Counted from the first letter of the stretch, positions 45,111-54,814 are shown. The stretch: DNA of 64,000 bases from Nostoc sp. B(2019) (GCF_010091925.1 NZ_WVID01000028.1:1-64000); one strand, 5' to 3'. Notes: generated from the sequence alone by a model not told the origin. Numbers and translations are program-made.

Positions 45111-45638
45111 GACTTTAACGTTACTAATATGAGGACTTACGCATCAGTCCTGTAATAGCAAAAGGTCTACTGCTGCGCTTTAATTCCGTTCAGTAGCGCC
45201 TTGTCAGAATAGGCAACAGACTGAGCGCCGTCACTTGGAGTGCAGACGACCCAGTAAATACCTGGCTGGATAAAGTAGAGCTAAGGTCTAGGGGAAAAGC
45301 ATGTATCCCTTTCTCTAACTCTATCAGTTGTGTTGCATAGAAGCGCAAACCGCCATATATGAATAGCGTTTTCGCCTAAGCAGCTTAATAATTCCCAAAA
45401 AGTTAGACTTGAGCAATTAGGAAATTTAAAAACCTGCCAAAATGGCAACCAGCTTTTGATTAACCTGGTTAAATTGTAGAAGATAAACGACTTCAAGGTG
45501 TTGTTATCAGGGTCTACCACGTAATCAAATTTTTCTCGCTAAACACTATCTACTAGGTTATTTACAAAAAGAGCAAAGGTATCTATAACAAGAATTTGCA
45601 GACTATTTATCTCAGCAAATAAATATTAATAATTAAGG
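45111..45638. other. Intergenic region upstream of the ATPase pair
   Basis: AGGACTTACGCA at 45132 matches the end of the MITE at 379, and AGTCCT follows at 45146, so it is a truncated or rearranged copy. An open frame on the minus strand at 45281-45520 has no convincing start or protein-like composition. Nothing else is recognised. Confidence 0.4.
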
Positions 45639-45808
45639 TTGACATTTGCTGCAACAGGAAGATTAACTGTGCATGGGTGTTGTTTTTGAAGTACGCGTTA
45701 GCCCCCTAAATAACGGGCAACATCTGTACACAATCCTGTTCACTCCAGCGGCAAATGGTAGAGTGGGAGTTTGAAAGCTGACTGATATGCTTCCTCCCAC
45801 TCTTTTTT
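45639..45808 (+). ncRNA. Candidate stand-alone small RNA
   Basis: TTGACA at 45639-45644 could be a -35 box, with only a weak -10 (near ATTAAC at 45662). About 130 nt downstream is a strong intrinsic terminator. In between, GTT-A-GCCC and GGGCAAC form a hairpin around CCTAAATAAC. No ORF fits and no plus-strand gene lies within 4.6 kb upstream, so the terminator needs another source. The RNA is inferred. Confidence 0.4.
45760..45808 (+). terminator. Rho-independent terminator (plus strand)
   Basis: AGAGTGGGAG at 45760-45769 pairs perfectly with CTCCCACTCT at 45794-45803 around a 24-nt loop, followed by TTTTT. The U-run is only on the plus strand. It cannot serve the minus-strand AraC gene. Confidence 0.7.
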
Positions 45809-45875
45809 ATGGCGAATGATCGCGTTTTGCTTTGAAAATTATAGGCACAACTTTAAAAGCGCGAAATAGCGATTC

Positions 45876-46895
45876 TTAACTAACAGTTAGTCGGTAAGCT
45901 CGTGGTGTTTGTCCTGTCCATCGTTTAAAGGCACGGTGAAAAGCACTAGGTTCAGAGAATCCTAGCAGAAATGCGACATCGTGAATTGGAGTATTCGGAT
46001 TTTTTAAATGTCGCAGGGATAGCTGTTTGCGAGTTTCATCTAGTAGCTGCTGATAGGAAGTGCCCTCAGCTTGTAACTCTCGCTGCAACTGGCGGACGCT
46101 GATTGCTAAACTGCGGGCGATCGCTTCTATAGAGGGAAGTTCGCCTTTGAGTTTTTGGGCGATCGCCTCTATAACTTTCTTGGTGTAATCATCCTCTCGA
46201 TTCATCGCATCAAGCATTGCTTCTGCATGTTGCTCAAAAAACGAGAGTAAATTAGAATTTGCCGAGAGTACCGACCAATTCAAGCAATTGGCATCGAAGA
46301 TAATTCGATTTTTCGGCATTGAAAAGTACACGTTTGTCTGAAAAATGCGTTCATGTTCAGAGATAGCAGCAGGACGCGGGTGTTGAAACCAGACAGCTAG
46401 AGGACAAAGCGGTTTTCCTGTCGACATCTGAGTTGCCGTTAACAATGATGCAAAGGTGCTTTCAATCGCCTGCCGGGGTTCTTTGAGCAGGTAGTTTTTT
46501 AAGTGGTCTACAATGTCACAGTTGCAAAATACTAGACCCTCGGATACAGAGAAGTGAATGTAAGCTCCTTGACTAAACAGATGGGTGTAACGAGAGAGTT
46601 TTTCTAGTACTTGCTCGAATGTTTGGCAATTAACCAGCACATAACCAACAATACCGAAAGTCGCCAAATTGAAAGCTTCACCCAGATGTAACCCCAGATT
46701 TTCATCGCCTGTTCGCTTGAGAGCTTCCCACCACACCGCGCTATGAAGCGTTCCTGTAATCCGCTGATCGGGCATCTTCAGCAAAGCAGGTTCAATCCCA
46801 ACAGCAGCACATAGACTATCAGAATCGACTCCATACCTTGCTGCATATTGAACAATGCCTCGCGTGATGTAGACAGAGAAGGTGGCTTCTTTCAT
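45876..46895 (-). CDS. AraC-family transcriptional regulator
   Basis: This 339-aa regulator has an N-terminal Arabinose_bd (OruR/ArgR-type) ligand domain, with DENLGLHLGEAFNLATFGIV near residue 65. It has a C-terminal AraC double HTH from about 245 (SIEAIARSLAISVRQLQREL, then VAFLLGFSEPSAFHRAFKRW and TGQTPRAYR). It lies 167 bp from the divergent cupin gene at 47062, which is its obvious first target. The inducer is unknown. Confidence 0.88.
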   Translation of the reverse strand: MKEATFSVYITRGIVQYAARYGVDSDSLCAAVGIEPALLKMPDQRITGTLHSAVWWEALKRTGDENLGLHLGEAFNLATFGIVGYVLVNCQTFEQVLEKLSRYTHLFSQGAYIHFSVSEGLVFCNCDIVDHLKNYLLKEPRQAIESTFASLLTATQMSTGKPLCPLAVWFQHPRPAAISEHERIFQTNVYFSMPKNRIIFDANCLNWSVLSANSNLLSFFEQHAEAMLDAMNREDDYTKKVIEAIAQKLKGELPSIEAIARSLAISVRQLQRELQAEGTSYQQLLDETRKQLSLRHLKNPNTPIHDVAFLLGFSEPSAFHRAFKRWTGQTPRAYRLTVS

Positions 46896-47061
46896 GATTT
46901 GGTCAGGATTCTAGAAAGGCGCTTTGGGTCAATTTTTTGGCAGGGCATGTCAACTCAGGATTTTGCACAAAGTTTACCGTTGAAGTGTAGTAAAACAACT
47001 GCATCAAACGATGACCAAAGTTCAGATGCATTTAAGTTGTTAACAAAAGGAGTTTTTTGCA

Positions 47062-47676
47062 ATGGAATTAACAAATTCACAGATTCACTCTACCACTCCA
47101 ACCGTAATTGCTGCCCAGCAACCAGAATTAATTGTAAATCCGGTTACAGGCGATCGCATGACCATCCTGCAATCAAGTCATGATGGTGGAAGGTATGCGA
47201 AGATTCGTTTTGATTTACCACCCGGAGCTAAAGGTAGTCCGTTGCACTACCACACCAACATGAGTGAAACATTTACCGTGCTCAAGGGTTGCTTAGAAAT
47301 GGAAGTTGGTCGCAAGGGAAATCAACGGACATTACAGGCGGGAGAAAGTTTACATATTCCGGCGCTCATGCACCACAGTTTTCGCAATGCCTCTAATGAT
47401 TGGGTAGCGTTTACGAGCGAAAACCAACCTGCGGGACAATTTGAGCAGTTTATTAGAGGAATGTTTGGTCTAGCAATTGATGGTAAAGTCAATCATGAGG
47501 GTATGCCAACTAATCTGCTCTACTTTGCGCTATTGCTAAAGAAAGCAGACACAATCCTCGTTGGCCCGCCGCTCATAGTACAAAAGCTATTGGTTAACAT
47601 CTTGGTTTGGATTGCTCATCAGTTAGGAGCAGAGCAAGCACTCCTCAAGTACTGGGACAATAGCAATGAAAAATAA
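47062..47676 (+). CDS. Cupin-domain protein divergent from AraC
   Basis: This 204-aa protein has a cupin-2 fold at residues about 45-125: GSPLHYHTNMSETFTVLKGC and AGESLHIPALMHHSFRN, with His and Glu metal ligands. The C-terminal 75 residues include a hydrophobic stretch (LLVNILVWIAHQLGAEQAL). It is divergent from the AraC gene (167-bp shared upstream region) and 118 bp upstream of the DUF4336 gene. Function unknown. Confidence 0.75.
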   Translation: MELTNSQIHSTTPTVIAAQQPELIVNPVTGDRMTILQSSHDGGRYAKIRFDLPPGAKGSPLHYHTNMSETFTVLKGCLEMEVGRKGNQRTLQAGESLHIPALMHHSFRNASNDWVAFTSENQPAGQFEQFIRGMFGLAIDGKVNHEGMPTNLLYFALLLKKADTILVGPPLIVQKLLVNILVWIAHQLGAEQALLKYWDNSNEK

Positions 47677-47794
47677 ACTTCTTACAGAAGTCGGGAAAGG
47701 GTTAAACGCATAGAATTTTCCTATTCCTATTCCCCTTAATTAAAATATGAACGCTCAAGCACATCAGTCGGGGGTACAGACCGAGGAGCAATAA

Positions 47795-49000
47795 ATGCAT
47801 CCAAGTAATAATCCAAAAGATTGGTCATGGAAGTTCTGGCCTGTTGTACCACTTTACCCATATAGCAGGCGTCGGACACTATGTAAGGAAATAGTTAAAG
47901 ACACTATTTGGACATTCGATCAGCTTCATGGCATTATCTACACAATCGTGCCGATTCGGATGACCCTCGTCAAGCTAGAAACAGATGGTCTTCTTGTCTA
48001 TGCACCGATTGCTCCAACCACCGAGTGTGTACGCTTGGTTAATGAGTTGGTGGCAAAGCACGGTGAAGTTAAGTATATTATTCTGTCTACCAGTTCTGGT
48101 TTGGAACACAAAGTTTTCGTTGGCCCCTTTGCCAGACGCTTTCCACAAGCACAAGTTTTCGTCGCTCCGCATCAGTGGAGCTTCCCGCTAAACCTGCCAT
48201 TGCATTGGCTTGGCTTTCCTCAAGAACGTACCCAAGTACTTCCAGAGAATAAAAGCCTTGCTCCCTTTATTGATGAGTTCGACTATGAAGTGCTGGACAT
48301 CAACTTGGGACGGGGAGCTTTTACAGAAGTTGCTCTTTTGCATAAGCGATCGCACACTCTATTAGTGACTGATTCTGTATTGTCTGTACCAGAAGATCCA
48401 CCTGAGATCATCCAATTAGACCCTTACCCTTTATTATTTCACGCCAGAGATAATGCCTTGGACATGATTGAGGACAGTGAAGCAAACCGTCGCAAAGGAT
48501 GGCAACGTATTTCACTGTTTGCAATTTACTTTCGTCCCAGTGCCTTAGAGATCACTAAACTGGGGCAGATGTTCAGTGATGCATTCAAAGCACCACAGCG
48601 ATCGCCAAAAGCATACTTCGGGTTATTCCCGTTTCGATGGCAAGACAACTGGAAGCAGTCGTTTGATGCTCTCCGAGGAGAGGGGCGTCCATTTGTAGCA
48701 CCGATTTTGCAAATCCTCATTCTTCCGCAAGCACCAAGACAAGTACTCAATTGGGCTGACAAGGTTGCTAACTGGGATTTTCACCAGATTATTCCCTGTC
48801 ATTTTGACTCGTTAATTCAGGCGAGTCCGCGTCAATTCCGACAGGCATTCACTTTCCTCGAAAAGCAACCCTCCGTAAGTGAAGACCTTTCTGCAAAACC
48901 AAATCAGTCCTTGTTGGAGAAAGACTTTAAATTCATCAGAGAACTCGAAGCCGGTCTAGTTAGGCGCGGCATTGCAACCCCAGTCAAGGAGAAGGTTTAA
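47795..49000 (+). CDS. DUF4336 protein (metallo-beta-lactamase-like)
   Basis: This 401-aa protein is characteristic of DUF4336: WKFWPVVPLYPYSRRRTLCK at the N-terminus, DGLLVYAPIAPTTECVRLVN, then KYIILSTSSGLEHKVFVGPF. It carries LLVTDSVLSVPEDPP and IIPCHFDSLIQ near the end, as in MBL-fold proteins, though the standard HxHxDH metal motif is not obvious. Catalytic activity is uncertain. It starts at ATG 47795 after GAGGAG. It follows the cupin gene in the same direction and may be under the same AraC regulator. Confidence 0.8.
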   Translation: MHPSNNPKDWSWKFWPVVPLYPYSRRRTLCKEIVKDTIWTFDQLHGIIYTIVPIRMTLVKLETDGLLVYAPIAPTTECVRLVNELVAKHGEVKYIILSTSSGLEHKVFVGPFARRFPQAQVFVAPHQWSFPLNLPLHWLGFPQERTQVLPENKSLAPFIDEFDYEVLDINLGRGAFTEVALLHKRSHTLLVTDSVLSVPEDPPEIIQLDPYPLLFHARDNALDMIEDSEANRRKGWQRISLFAIYFRPSALEITKLGQMFSDAFKAPQRSPKAYFGLFPFRWQDNWKQSFDALRGEGRPFVAPILQILILPQAPRQVLNWADKVANWDFHQIIPCHFDSLIQASPRQFRQAFTFLEKQPSVSEDLSAKPNQSLLEKDFKFIRELEAGLVRRGIATPVKEKV

Positions 49001-49060
49001 CGCTCCTCCACTTAAAGGATGAAAGACTCTAAATAACTTTGTCAATAAAAATATACATTA

Positions 49061-49315
49061 CTAGAAATTATCCAATCTGACATCCTTCCAAATATCAGAA
49101 ACCTGCCATCCTGAATTTCCAACAGATTGAACAACAGGATTATCAATTAATGGAATATAGTTAGCTGTTCTACTCTCTGAATACAGTTCTGGTTTTTCTT
49201 CAAGCGTAGGCTCTTGAGTATTGACGATATCGGCTTGAAGATTTTCTTCTTCGGTTTCCTCCATTATCTTTATTTTATCGAGGAGGAGCTTTTCAGACTT
49301 TTTGATCAGTTTCAT
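49061..49315 (-). CDS. Small acidic protein, unknown
   Basis: This 84-residue frame has a lysine-rich start (KLIKKSEKLLLDKIKIM), an acidic middle (EETEEENLQADIVNTQEP) and a C-terminus with NPVVQSVGNSGWQVSDIWKD. It has no signal peptide or membrane segment. The layout (acidic leader, uncharged tail) is loosely reminiscent of peptide precursors, but no modification enzyme is nearby. It lacks a clear Shine-Dalgarno. It may be spurious. Confidence 0.35.
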   Translation of the reverse strand: MKLIKKSEKLLLDKIKIMEETEEENLQADIVNTQEPTLEEKPELYSESRTANYIPLIDNPVVQSVGNSGWQVSDIWKDVRLDNF

Positions 49316-49620
49316 CTTATTTGTTTAAAATTCTAAAAATTGGACATTAAAAAAATAGCATCTGAAATATTGATTTCTCTAAAAATCAATATCATTGTTT
49401 ATGCATTCTTGGTAGGCTCCGTAAAAAGCTTTTCTGAAGTCTCCTTTTGAGTAAATTTACGCAGGATATACTAGGATACAGCAAATTTACCAAAATCCCA
49501 AATCTGTATTGAAAAGTTTCCTACTGCGGGTTTCCCCCGTAGAAAACGTTTCACTGTCTTGAAAAGTTTTGCGCTCCTGTTACCCGGACGCGCAAACTTT
49601 TCGCTTATGGGCGTGGTTTT
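49316..49620. other. Intergenic region with repeat hairpin
   Basis: AAAAGTTTTGCGC near 49561 and GCGCAAACTTTT near 49589 form an inverted repeat. Just before it is a second GGGTTTCCCCC-type repeat. It lies just downstream of the dienelactone hydrolase gene and could act as its terminator. No gene seen. Confidence 0.45.
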
Positions 49621-50454
49621 TTATGAGACGCCATACTGCTTAAACCATGCCTGGAGACGTTGCCAACCATCCCTAGCTTCTGTTTCGCGGTAGGAGGGGC
49701 GATAATCGGCAAAAAAAGCGTGGGGTGCATCGGGATAGACAATGATTTCGGACTTGCTGCTACTAGATTTAAGGCGATCGCGCATCTGCTGTACTGTATC
49801 CAAAGGAATGCCCGTATCTTTACCGCCGTACAGTCCTAGAACAGGGACTTTCAGCGTAGATGCAATATCGACGGGATGCTTGGGCGTCAGTTCAGTCTTA
49901 TCACCCACCAATCGCCCGTACCACGCCACGCCTGCCTTAACCTTGGGATTGTGTGCTGCGTACAGCCAGGTAATACGGCCACCCCAACAGAAACCCGTAA
50001 TCCCTAACTTATCAGCGTTACCTTTGGCTGACTTCACGCCCCAGCCTACTGTAGAATCGATATCGGATAATACCTGGGCATCTGGCACTTTGGCTACCAC
50101 CTGGCGAATTTCATCAATGCTGCTTAACTTTAAAACATCGCCCTGACGTACGAACAATTCTGGAGCGATCGCCACATACCCCAACTTGGCAAAGCGACGG
50201 CAGATATCCTGAATGTGCTCGTGTACGCCAAAGATTTCTTGGATCACTAAAACAATCGGGAAATCTATACCCTTTGCAGGCATTGCTCTATAAGCAGGAA
50301 TTTCGCCATCTTTAACAGGAATTTTTACCGCACCAGCTACCAACCCCTTAACATCGGTGGTAATGACTTGGGCAGAAATAGGTTGTACTGCAAGGGCAAA
50401 ACCCGTCGCCAGGGTGGCAGTTGCGATAAATTTACGGCGTGTTATTTCTTTCAT
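49621..50454 (-). CDS. Tat-exported dienelactone hydrolase family protein
   Basis: This 277-aa alpha/beta hydrolase has a twin-arginine signal ([18 protein letters not shown], near residue 6; cleavage about residue 28 after SAQ). Mature-domain signatures are [20 protein letters not shown], the nucleophile elbow GFCWGG (Cys), the Asp region [11 protein letters not shown] and the C-terminal His in YPDAPHAFF. That is the Cys-Asp-His triad of dienelactone hydrolases. It is probably periplasmic; the substrate is unknown. It is monocistronic. Confidence 0.87.
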   Translation of the reverse strand: MKEITRRKFIATATLATGFALAVQPISAQVITTDVKGLVAGAVKIPVKDGEIPAYRAMPAKGIDFPIVLVIQEIFGVHEHIQDICRRFAKLGYVAIAPELFVRQGDVLKLSSIDEIRQVVAKVPDAQVLSDIDSTVGWGVKSAKGNADKLGITGFCWGGRITWLYAAHNPKVKAGVAWYGRLVGDKTELTPKHPVDIASTLKVPVLGLYGGKDTGIPLDTVQQMRDRLKSSSSKSEIIVYPDAPHAFFADYRPSYRETEARDGWQRLQAWFKQYGVS

Positions 50455-51387
50455 TATTTTTACTGAAAGCTATCCGGTATCGATCTTAGTCTTTCAGGAA
50501 AACATACTTTAATTTCTCGCAAGGGAAAGATTGCTTTAAATGGCTTGCTTAGGAAGATGAGCGATCGCTCATATCAACGCACCAGCACATACTCTGTAGT
50601 ACAGACTTAACCTAAATACGCCTACGCTTGTTTTTGGTCTTGCCTAAAAATGTTTTCGCCTGTTATTGCCTTTCAGTTTGTATCTAGGTAAACGATACTT
50701 GCCTGGTTTTCACCCAGAGATATAGATTGTAGCTTACTAGACTGAACGAACAAAGTTTCAAGGATATGATGAAAAAAAAGCTCAACTAGCAACGCTACTG
50801 ACGAGTCAGCCTGAAGATCTAGCATAGTTAATTTAGGATGCAGTAGGGCAAAATAAAATTTTTTATCTGAATATATACTTCTTTTGTCAGACAGTAATAA
50901 ATTCAATTGGTGAAATCCCCTTGTAGTAGTATTTTTGCAAAATTGTTATTTTTAAAGTTGACATCAGAGGTTAAAACTTCAAACTCTTTAATAGCAAGAC
51001 TTCCAAAAAGTGTCACTACGATAGTGATGTACATAAACCCAAGGCAGGTTAGTTAAGGCTTGATCTCCACAAAGAGAAACTATGCCTTTTTTGAGAATTA
51101 TAGTTAGAGGAATCTCCGTTCGCATAGCGTTCCCTATCCTTACCGAAAAGCCAGCTACGCACAGTATCGATCACAGAAAAAGGTAAGTAGACGAATCAAC
51201 TTACTAACTGAACTATATTGGTTTTTAACCCTAATTATCAGAAGTTCGTTTGCAGTTAGATAACAAGACAAACAATTTATATCTACAGCTAAAGGTAGAG
51301 GTTCGCTTTATTATCTCTACTTAAAATTAAGTTAGCGACAAATACCATATTGTGCTATTAAGTTAATTTCTAAACAATGAGTTAATT
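50455..51387. other. 933-bp intergenic region
   Basis: The only open frame of note is on the minus strand at 50673-50906 (77 residues) with no ribosome site or family-like sequence. I do not call it. GTTCGCATAGCGTTCCC near 51119 is a degenerate copy of the GTTCGCGTAGCGTCTC repeat. The rest is AT-rich. Confidence 0.4.
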
Positions 51388-52350
51388 ATGTCTAATCTAG
51401 TTAAAAATAATTCTGAACATAGCACAAATCAAGACAAAACTCTATCAATAGAAGTTGAAATTGCTCTGATTATAGACAAACTAAAAAACTGCGTTTGGCT
51501 ATTTGGTATACCATCTTGGCTTTTTGGAATAACTGATAGAAGTATAGCTGCATTCTCTGATGGTTATTTATCTCCTATAGAAGTTTTTCAGTTATTTACA
51601 GCCTCTTTCTTTTTTCTAAGTTGGCTATATCTGAAACCTGGAGAGAGCTTTAATAGCAATGATTTAGAACCCAGTCAATATCAAGAATATCTATACTGGA
51701 CTCAAGTTGACAAGTTTAAGTTAAAAAACCGACACATGATTAGTCAGGAGTATATTTTACCTTTTCCTTATATCTGTCAAATATACCATTTGCTGAATCT
51801 AAAGCATTTGGAAAAGGTTCACGGATTTAGCTTGAATAACTTAAAAATCCTGAGCATTAGCTACTTTCAACCAACAAATATTGGTGGAATAATCAAATTT
51901 AAAACACTTTTGGATTCTCCTGTCAATCCTCTACGGATTTGGCGACAGCCAATTGTTGAAGTAGATTTGATTTTACATACTCCCTATACTGTTGAATTGA
52001 ATATTCCTGTCTACGATAACAAAAGAATAGTTGTCATATTTCATGCTTTCCCTTTAAATGACGCAGAACATCAATTCTTTATAGATATTTACAGCGATTT
52101 AGAGTGGCCAAAACCTTTGCTGCAAATAGTTTTGCATTTTGCCTCTTGTTTGACACTATTTGAAGATTTGCCGTATTTACGTGCTTTAGCCGATAGAAAT
52201 ATAGAGCGTTCATTCAACTTAAATAGGGCTTCCAATCACGAAACTATGTTGCTGTTTAAAAGATTCGTTGAACTGTATGGTTCGAGTGGGGAAACAACTA
52301 AATTAATTGAGGGAGGAAATGATACTAATACCGTTTCACTTGAAGGTTGA
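51388..52350 (+). CDS. Protein of unknown function with one or two membrane segments
   Basis: This 320-aa protein has an early hydrophobic stretch near residues 35-55 (LKNCVWLFGIPSWLFGI) and another near 68-85 (VFQLFTASFFFLSWLYL). A soluble C-terminal part includes WRQPIVEVDLILHTPYTVEL and VVIFHAFPLN. I do not recognise the family. It is AT-rich, stands alone and is convergent with the ABC ATPase gene. Confidence 0.6.
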   Translation: MSNLVKNNSEHSTNQDKTLSIEVEIALIIDKLKNCVWLFGIPSWLFGITDRSIAAFSDGYLSPIEVFQLFTASFFFLSWLYLKPGESFNSNDLEPSQYQEYLYWTQVDKFKLKNRHMISQEYILPFPYICQIYHLLNLKHLEKVHGFSLNNLKILSISYFQPTNIGGIIKFKTLLDSPVNPLRIWRQPIVEVDLILHTPYTVELNIPVYDNKRIVVIFHAFPLNDAEHQFFIDIYSDLEWPKPLLQIVLHFASCLTLFEDLPYLRALADRNIERSFNLNRASNHETMLLFKRFVELYGSSGETTKLIEGGNDTNTVSLEG

Positions 52351-52391
52351 TACATTTAGAGGTCATTTATTCAAGTAAAAATCAAATGACT

Positions 52392-52465
52392 GTAGGGTGT
52401 GTTAGGTGCATATTTGGAGATCATTTGTCATGAAAAATATCATACGAGCGCCTAACGCACTCTAC
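52392..52465. repeat. Palindromic GTAGGGTGTGTTAGG element
   Basis: GTAGGGTGTGTTAGGTGC at 52392-52409 is mirrored by GCGCCTAACGCACTCTAC at 52448-52465. It is the same MITE-like family as 19312-19347. The interior is AT-rich and non-coding. Confidence 0.65.
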
Positions 52466-52635
52466 TTATATATTTTCTTTATAAGTAGAAGGGCTTAATT
52501 AAATCAGAGCTAGTAGTAAGGGATTTATCCTTTGAAAACCTTATATAGAGCGATAAATCGCTCTCTGCGAGACGCTACGCGAACACTACGAACAAAAGCT
52601 TTATCTTATATTTAATTACGTCTACCTACTTAAAT

Positions 52636-52660
52636 ACTCTCTTAGCTTAGCTAAGAGAGT
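52636..52660. terminator. 11-bp hairpin between convergent genes
   Basis: ACTCTCTTAGC and GCTAAGAGAGT form a perfect stem with loop TTA. It lies between the end of the 320-aa gene (52350) and the end of the ABC gene (52705). The preceding TTACGTCTACCTACT is identical to that before the hairpin at 29715. Confidence 0.6.
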
Positions 52661-52704
52661 GGATTGTATCAGGATTTAGTGAAATGATATCAGTACTGAC
52701 TTTG

Positions 52705-54375
52705 TTAGGCGCGTGCAAGTAAGGGAGCAGCTGCTAGTAAGGTTTTGGTATAGGGGTGTTGAGGATTAGCAAAAATCTGTTTTGTAGGGCCTAGTTCCAC
52801 AATTTTACCACTATTCATGACGGCAATCCGATCGCACAAAAATCTCGCTAACCAAAGATCATGAGTGATAAACAAATAAGTAAGCTCAAACTCTTCTTTT
52901 AATTCCAACATCAAATCCAGCACTTGCGACTGCACGCTAGCGTCTAACATACTCACAGGTTCATCGCAAATGAGCAGTTTAGGATGAGTAATCAAAGCAC
53001 GAGCGATCGCTACTCGTTGCTGCTGTCCACCAGATAAATCAGCTGCATAACGTTGATAATACACTTCTGGCGGTGTTAATCCCACTTTCTGAAGCATCGA
53101 TAAAACTTGTGCTTTTGCTTGAGCAGCATCAGCAAGATTGTGGATAAATAAAGGATCGGCGATACTTTCTCCCACTGTCATAGCTGGATTAAGACAAGCG
53201 TGGGGGTCTTGAAAAATCATTTGTATTTGTCGCCGGGAGGAGCGAATTGCTTGGCGCGACAAAGTAGTTAAATCCTGTCCCAAAAACTCAACTTTACCAC
53301 TAGTAGGGCGAATTAGCTGCAAGATTGTTCGTGACAGCGTACTCTTACCACAACCTGACTCCCCAACTAAACCGAGAATTTCCCCTGGATAGAGATCCAA
53401 GTTAATATCATCCACTGCTTTAATTGTCTGCGCTTGTGCCTTAAATAGGCGTTCGATAAAGTTAGGTTCTATGGTGTAATATTGCTTGAGTTCTGTAATG
53501 TGTAAAATTGGAGATTGCTGATTAATAATCGGTAATAGCTTTTCTTCCTGATTCGCAATTACCAATTCTCCGTGATCATCCACTGCTTGAATATGCAAAG
53601 CTGCTTGTAAGAGCGATCGCGTGTATTCGTGTTGAGGTTGCCTAAATACAGATGCCGTCGCCCCCATTTCGACCATTTTACCGTTATACATCACGCCAAT
53701 GCGATCGCAATACTCCGCCACCATTGCCAAATCGTGGGAAATCAGCAGCAATCCCATATTTTCTTGAGCGCATAGTCGAGTTAATTCTTGCAATATCTGC
53801 GCGGAGACGGTGACATCTAGACTAGTTGTTGGTTCATCGGCAACAATTAACTTGGGGTTAAGCAAAAGAGCAAGAGCGATCGCTACTCTTTGTCGCATTC
53901 CACCGCTAAACTCATGAGGATACTGATTCCAGCGACTAGCAGGAATCTTCACCTTTTCCAATGTCGCAAGTGCTTTTTCTTTGGCTTCCCGTGTCGATAA
54001 CTCTGGTGAGTGCGCCTGTAGTGTTTCGATGCAATGCTTACCAATAGTCATCAAAGGATCAAGACGCGTCATCGGATCTTGAAAAATCAGCGCCACCGCT
54101 TCCCCCCGAAATTTTCGTAACTGGGCTGGCGTTAAATCAAACACCGATTGTCCCTCAAATGTCACTTGTCCTTCAACGCGACTGGAGGATGGTAGTAGGC
54201 GCATTACTGCCCGTCCTATAGTAGACTTACCACAACCAGACTCTCCCACCAGTCCCATTCTTTCGCCTGGTTGCAGAGTGAAAGATACATCATCAACAGC
54301 CCAGCTTGATTCTTCTCCACTCCGCTGAGGATAGGCAACTCGCAGATTTTCAATACAAAATAAGGCTTTACTCAT
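52705..54375 (-). CDS. Dipeptide/oligopeptide-type ABC ATPase with two nucleotide-binding domains
   Basis: This 556-aa protein is made of two fused NBDs like E. coli YejF. NBD1 (residues 1-265) has GESGCGKST, FSGGMRQRVAIALAL and VADEPTTSLD. NBD2 (about 295-550) has GESGCGKST, LSGGQQQRVAIARAL and ICDEPVSMLD. Both carry the oligopeptide-family insert after the ATPase core. It would power a peptide, nickel or glutathione importer; permeases and binding protein are not adjacent. It is monocistronic. Confidence 0.9.
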   Translation of the reverse strand: MSKALFCIENLRVAYPQRSGEESSWAVDDVSFTLQPGERMGLVGESGCGKSTIGRAVMRLLPSSSRVEGQVTFEGQSVFDLTPAQLRKFRGEAVALIFQDPMTRLDPLMTIGKHCIETLQAHSPELSTREAKEKALATLEKVKIPASRWNQYPHEFSGGMRQRVAIALALLLNPKLIVADEPTTSLDVTVSAQILQELTRLCAQENMGLLLISHDLAMVAEYCDRIGVMYNGKMVEMGATASVFRQPQHEYTRSLLQAALHIQAVDDHGELVIANQEEKLLPIINQQSPILHITELKQYYTIEPNFIERLFKAQAQTIKAVDDINLDLYPGEILGLVGESGCGKSTLSRTILQLIRPTSGKVEFLGQDLTTLSRQAIRSSRRQIQMIFQDPHACLNPAMTVGESIADPLFIHNLADAAQAKAQVLSMLQKVGLTPPEVYYQRYAADLSGGQQQRVAIARALITHPKLLICDEPVSMLDASVQSQVLDLMLELKEEFELTYLFITHDLWLARFLCDRIAVMNSGKIVELGPTKQIFANPQHPYTKTLLAAAPLLARA

Positions 54376-54490
54376 ACTTAGTTGTCAGCCCTAAGCTGCC
54401 AGTTTTAATAATTTCAAATTTTAGCTAGTCTATCAGATTAGCAATCATTTGCTATTTCAGATGACCAAGTATAGCCACGTGTGAGCTTAC

Positions 54491-54814
54491 TTACAGGTAA
54501 CTGTTGGGATCTTCAATGAACAATCCCTCACTTGAGGCTGCTACACTCAACTCTTTATCTGCGGACACGAGGGTTACAGGAGGCAAACTATTAGTTGTGC
54601 AGATTGTGTTTACAGCACGACCAGCTGCTAGTTGAACAGCATCATAACCTCGTAACCCATAGGATTTCAATGCTTGCTCTGAACCCATTTAATTATGAAT
54701 TATGAACTATGAATTATTAATTATTTGGTCAAATAATCCTAATACCCATAACGAGCCAGTTTCACTGACATAACACTTCACTAATGCACTGCTATCTATA
54801 AAGTAGACTGCCAT
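54491..54814 (-). pseudogene. PIN-domain toxin pseudogene with internal deletion
   Basis: The ATG at 54814 directly abuts the stop of the antitoxin gene. It encodes MAVYFIDSSALVKCYVSETG, the classic PIN-domain start with the first Asp. After 35 codons a TAG (54709-54707) and then TAA (54691-54689) occur inside an AT-rich repeat made of TTCATAATT-like units. The frame then resumes, in the same phase, with GSEQALKSYGLRGYDAVQLA and VSADKELSVAA, which is the PIN C-terminus. About half of the domain, including middle acidic residues, is replaced by the repeat. The toxin is inactive. Confidence 0.85.

Noticed and set aside
45281-45520. 79-codon ORF on the minus strand
   Set aside because: No Shine-Dalgarno, unusual composition and no family resemblance.
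50673-50906. 77-codon ORF on the minus strand
   Set aside because: No ribosome site or recognisable protein features in AT-rich spacer.
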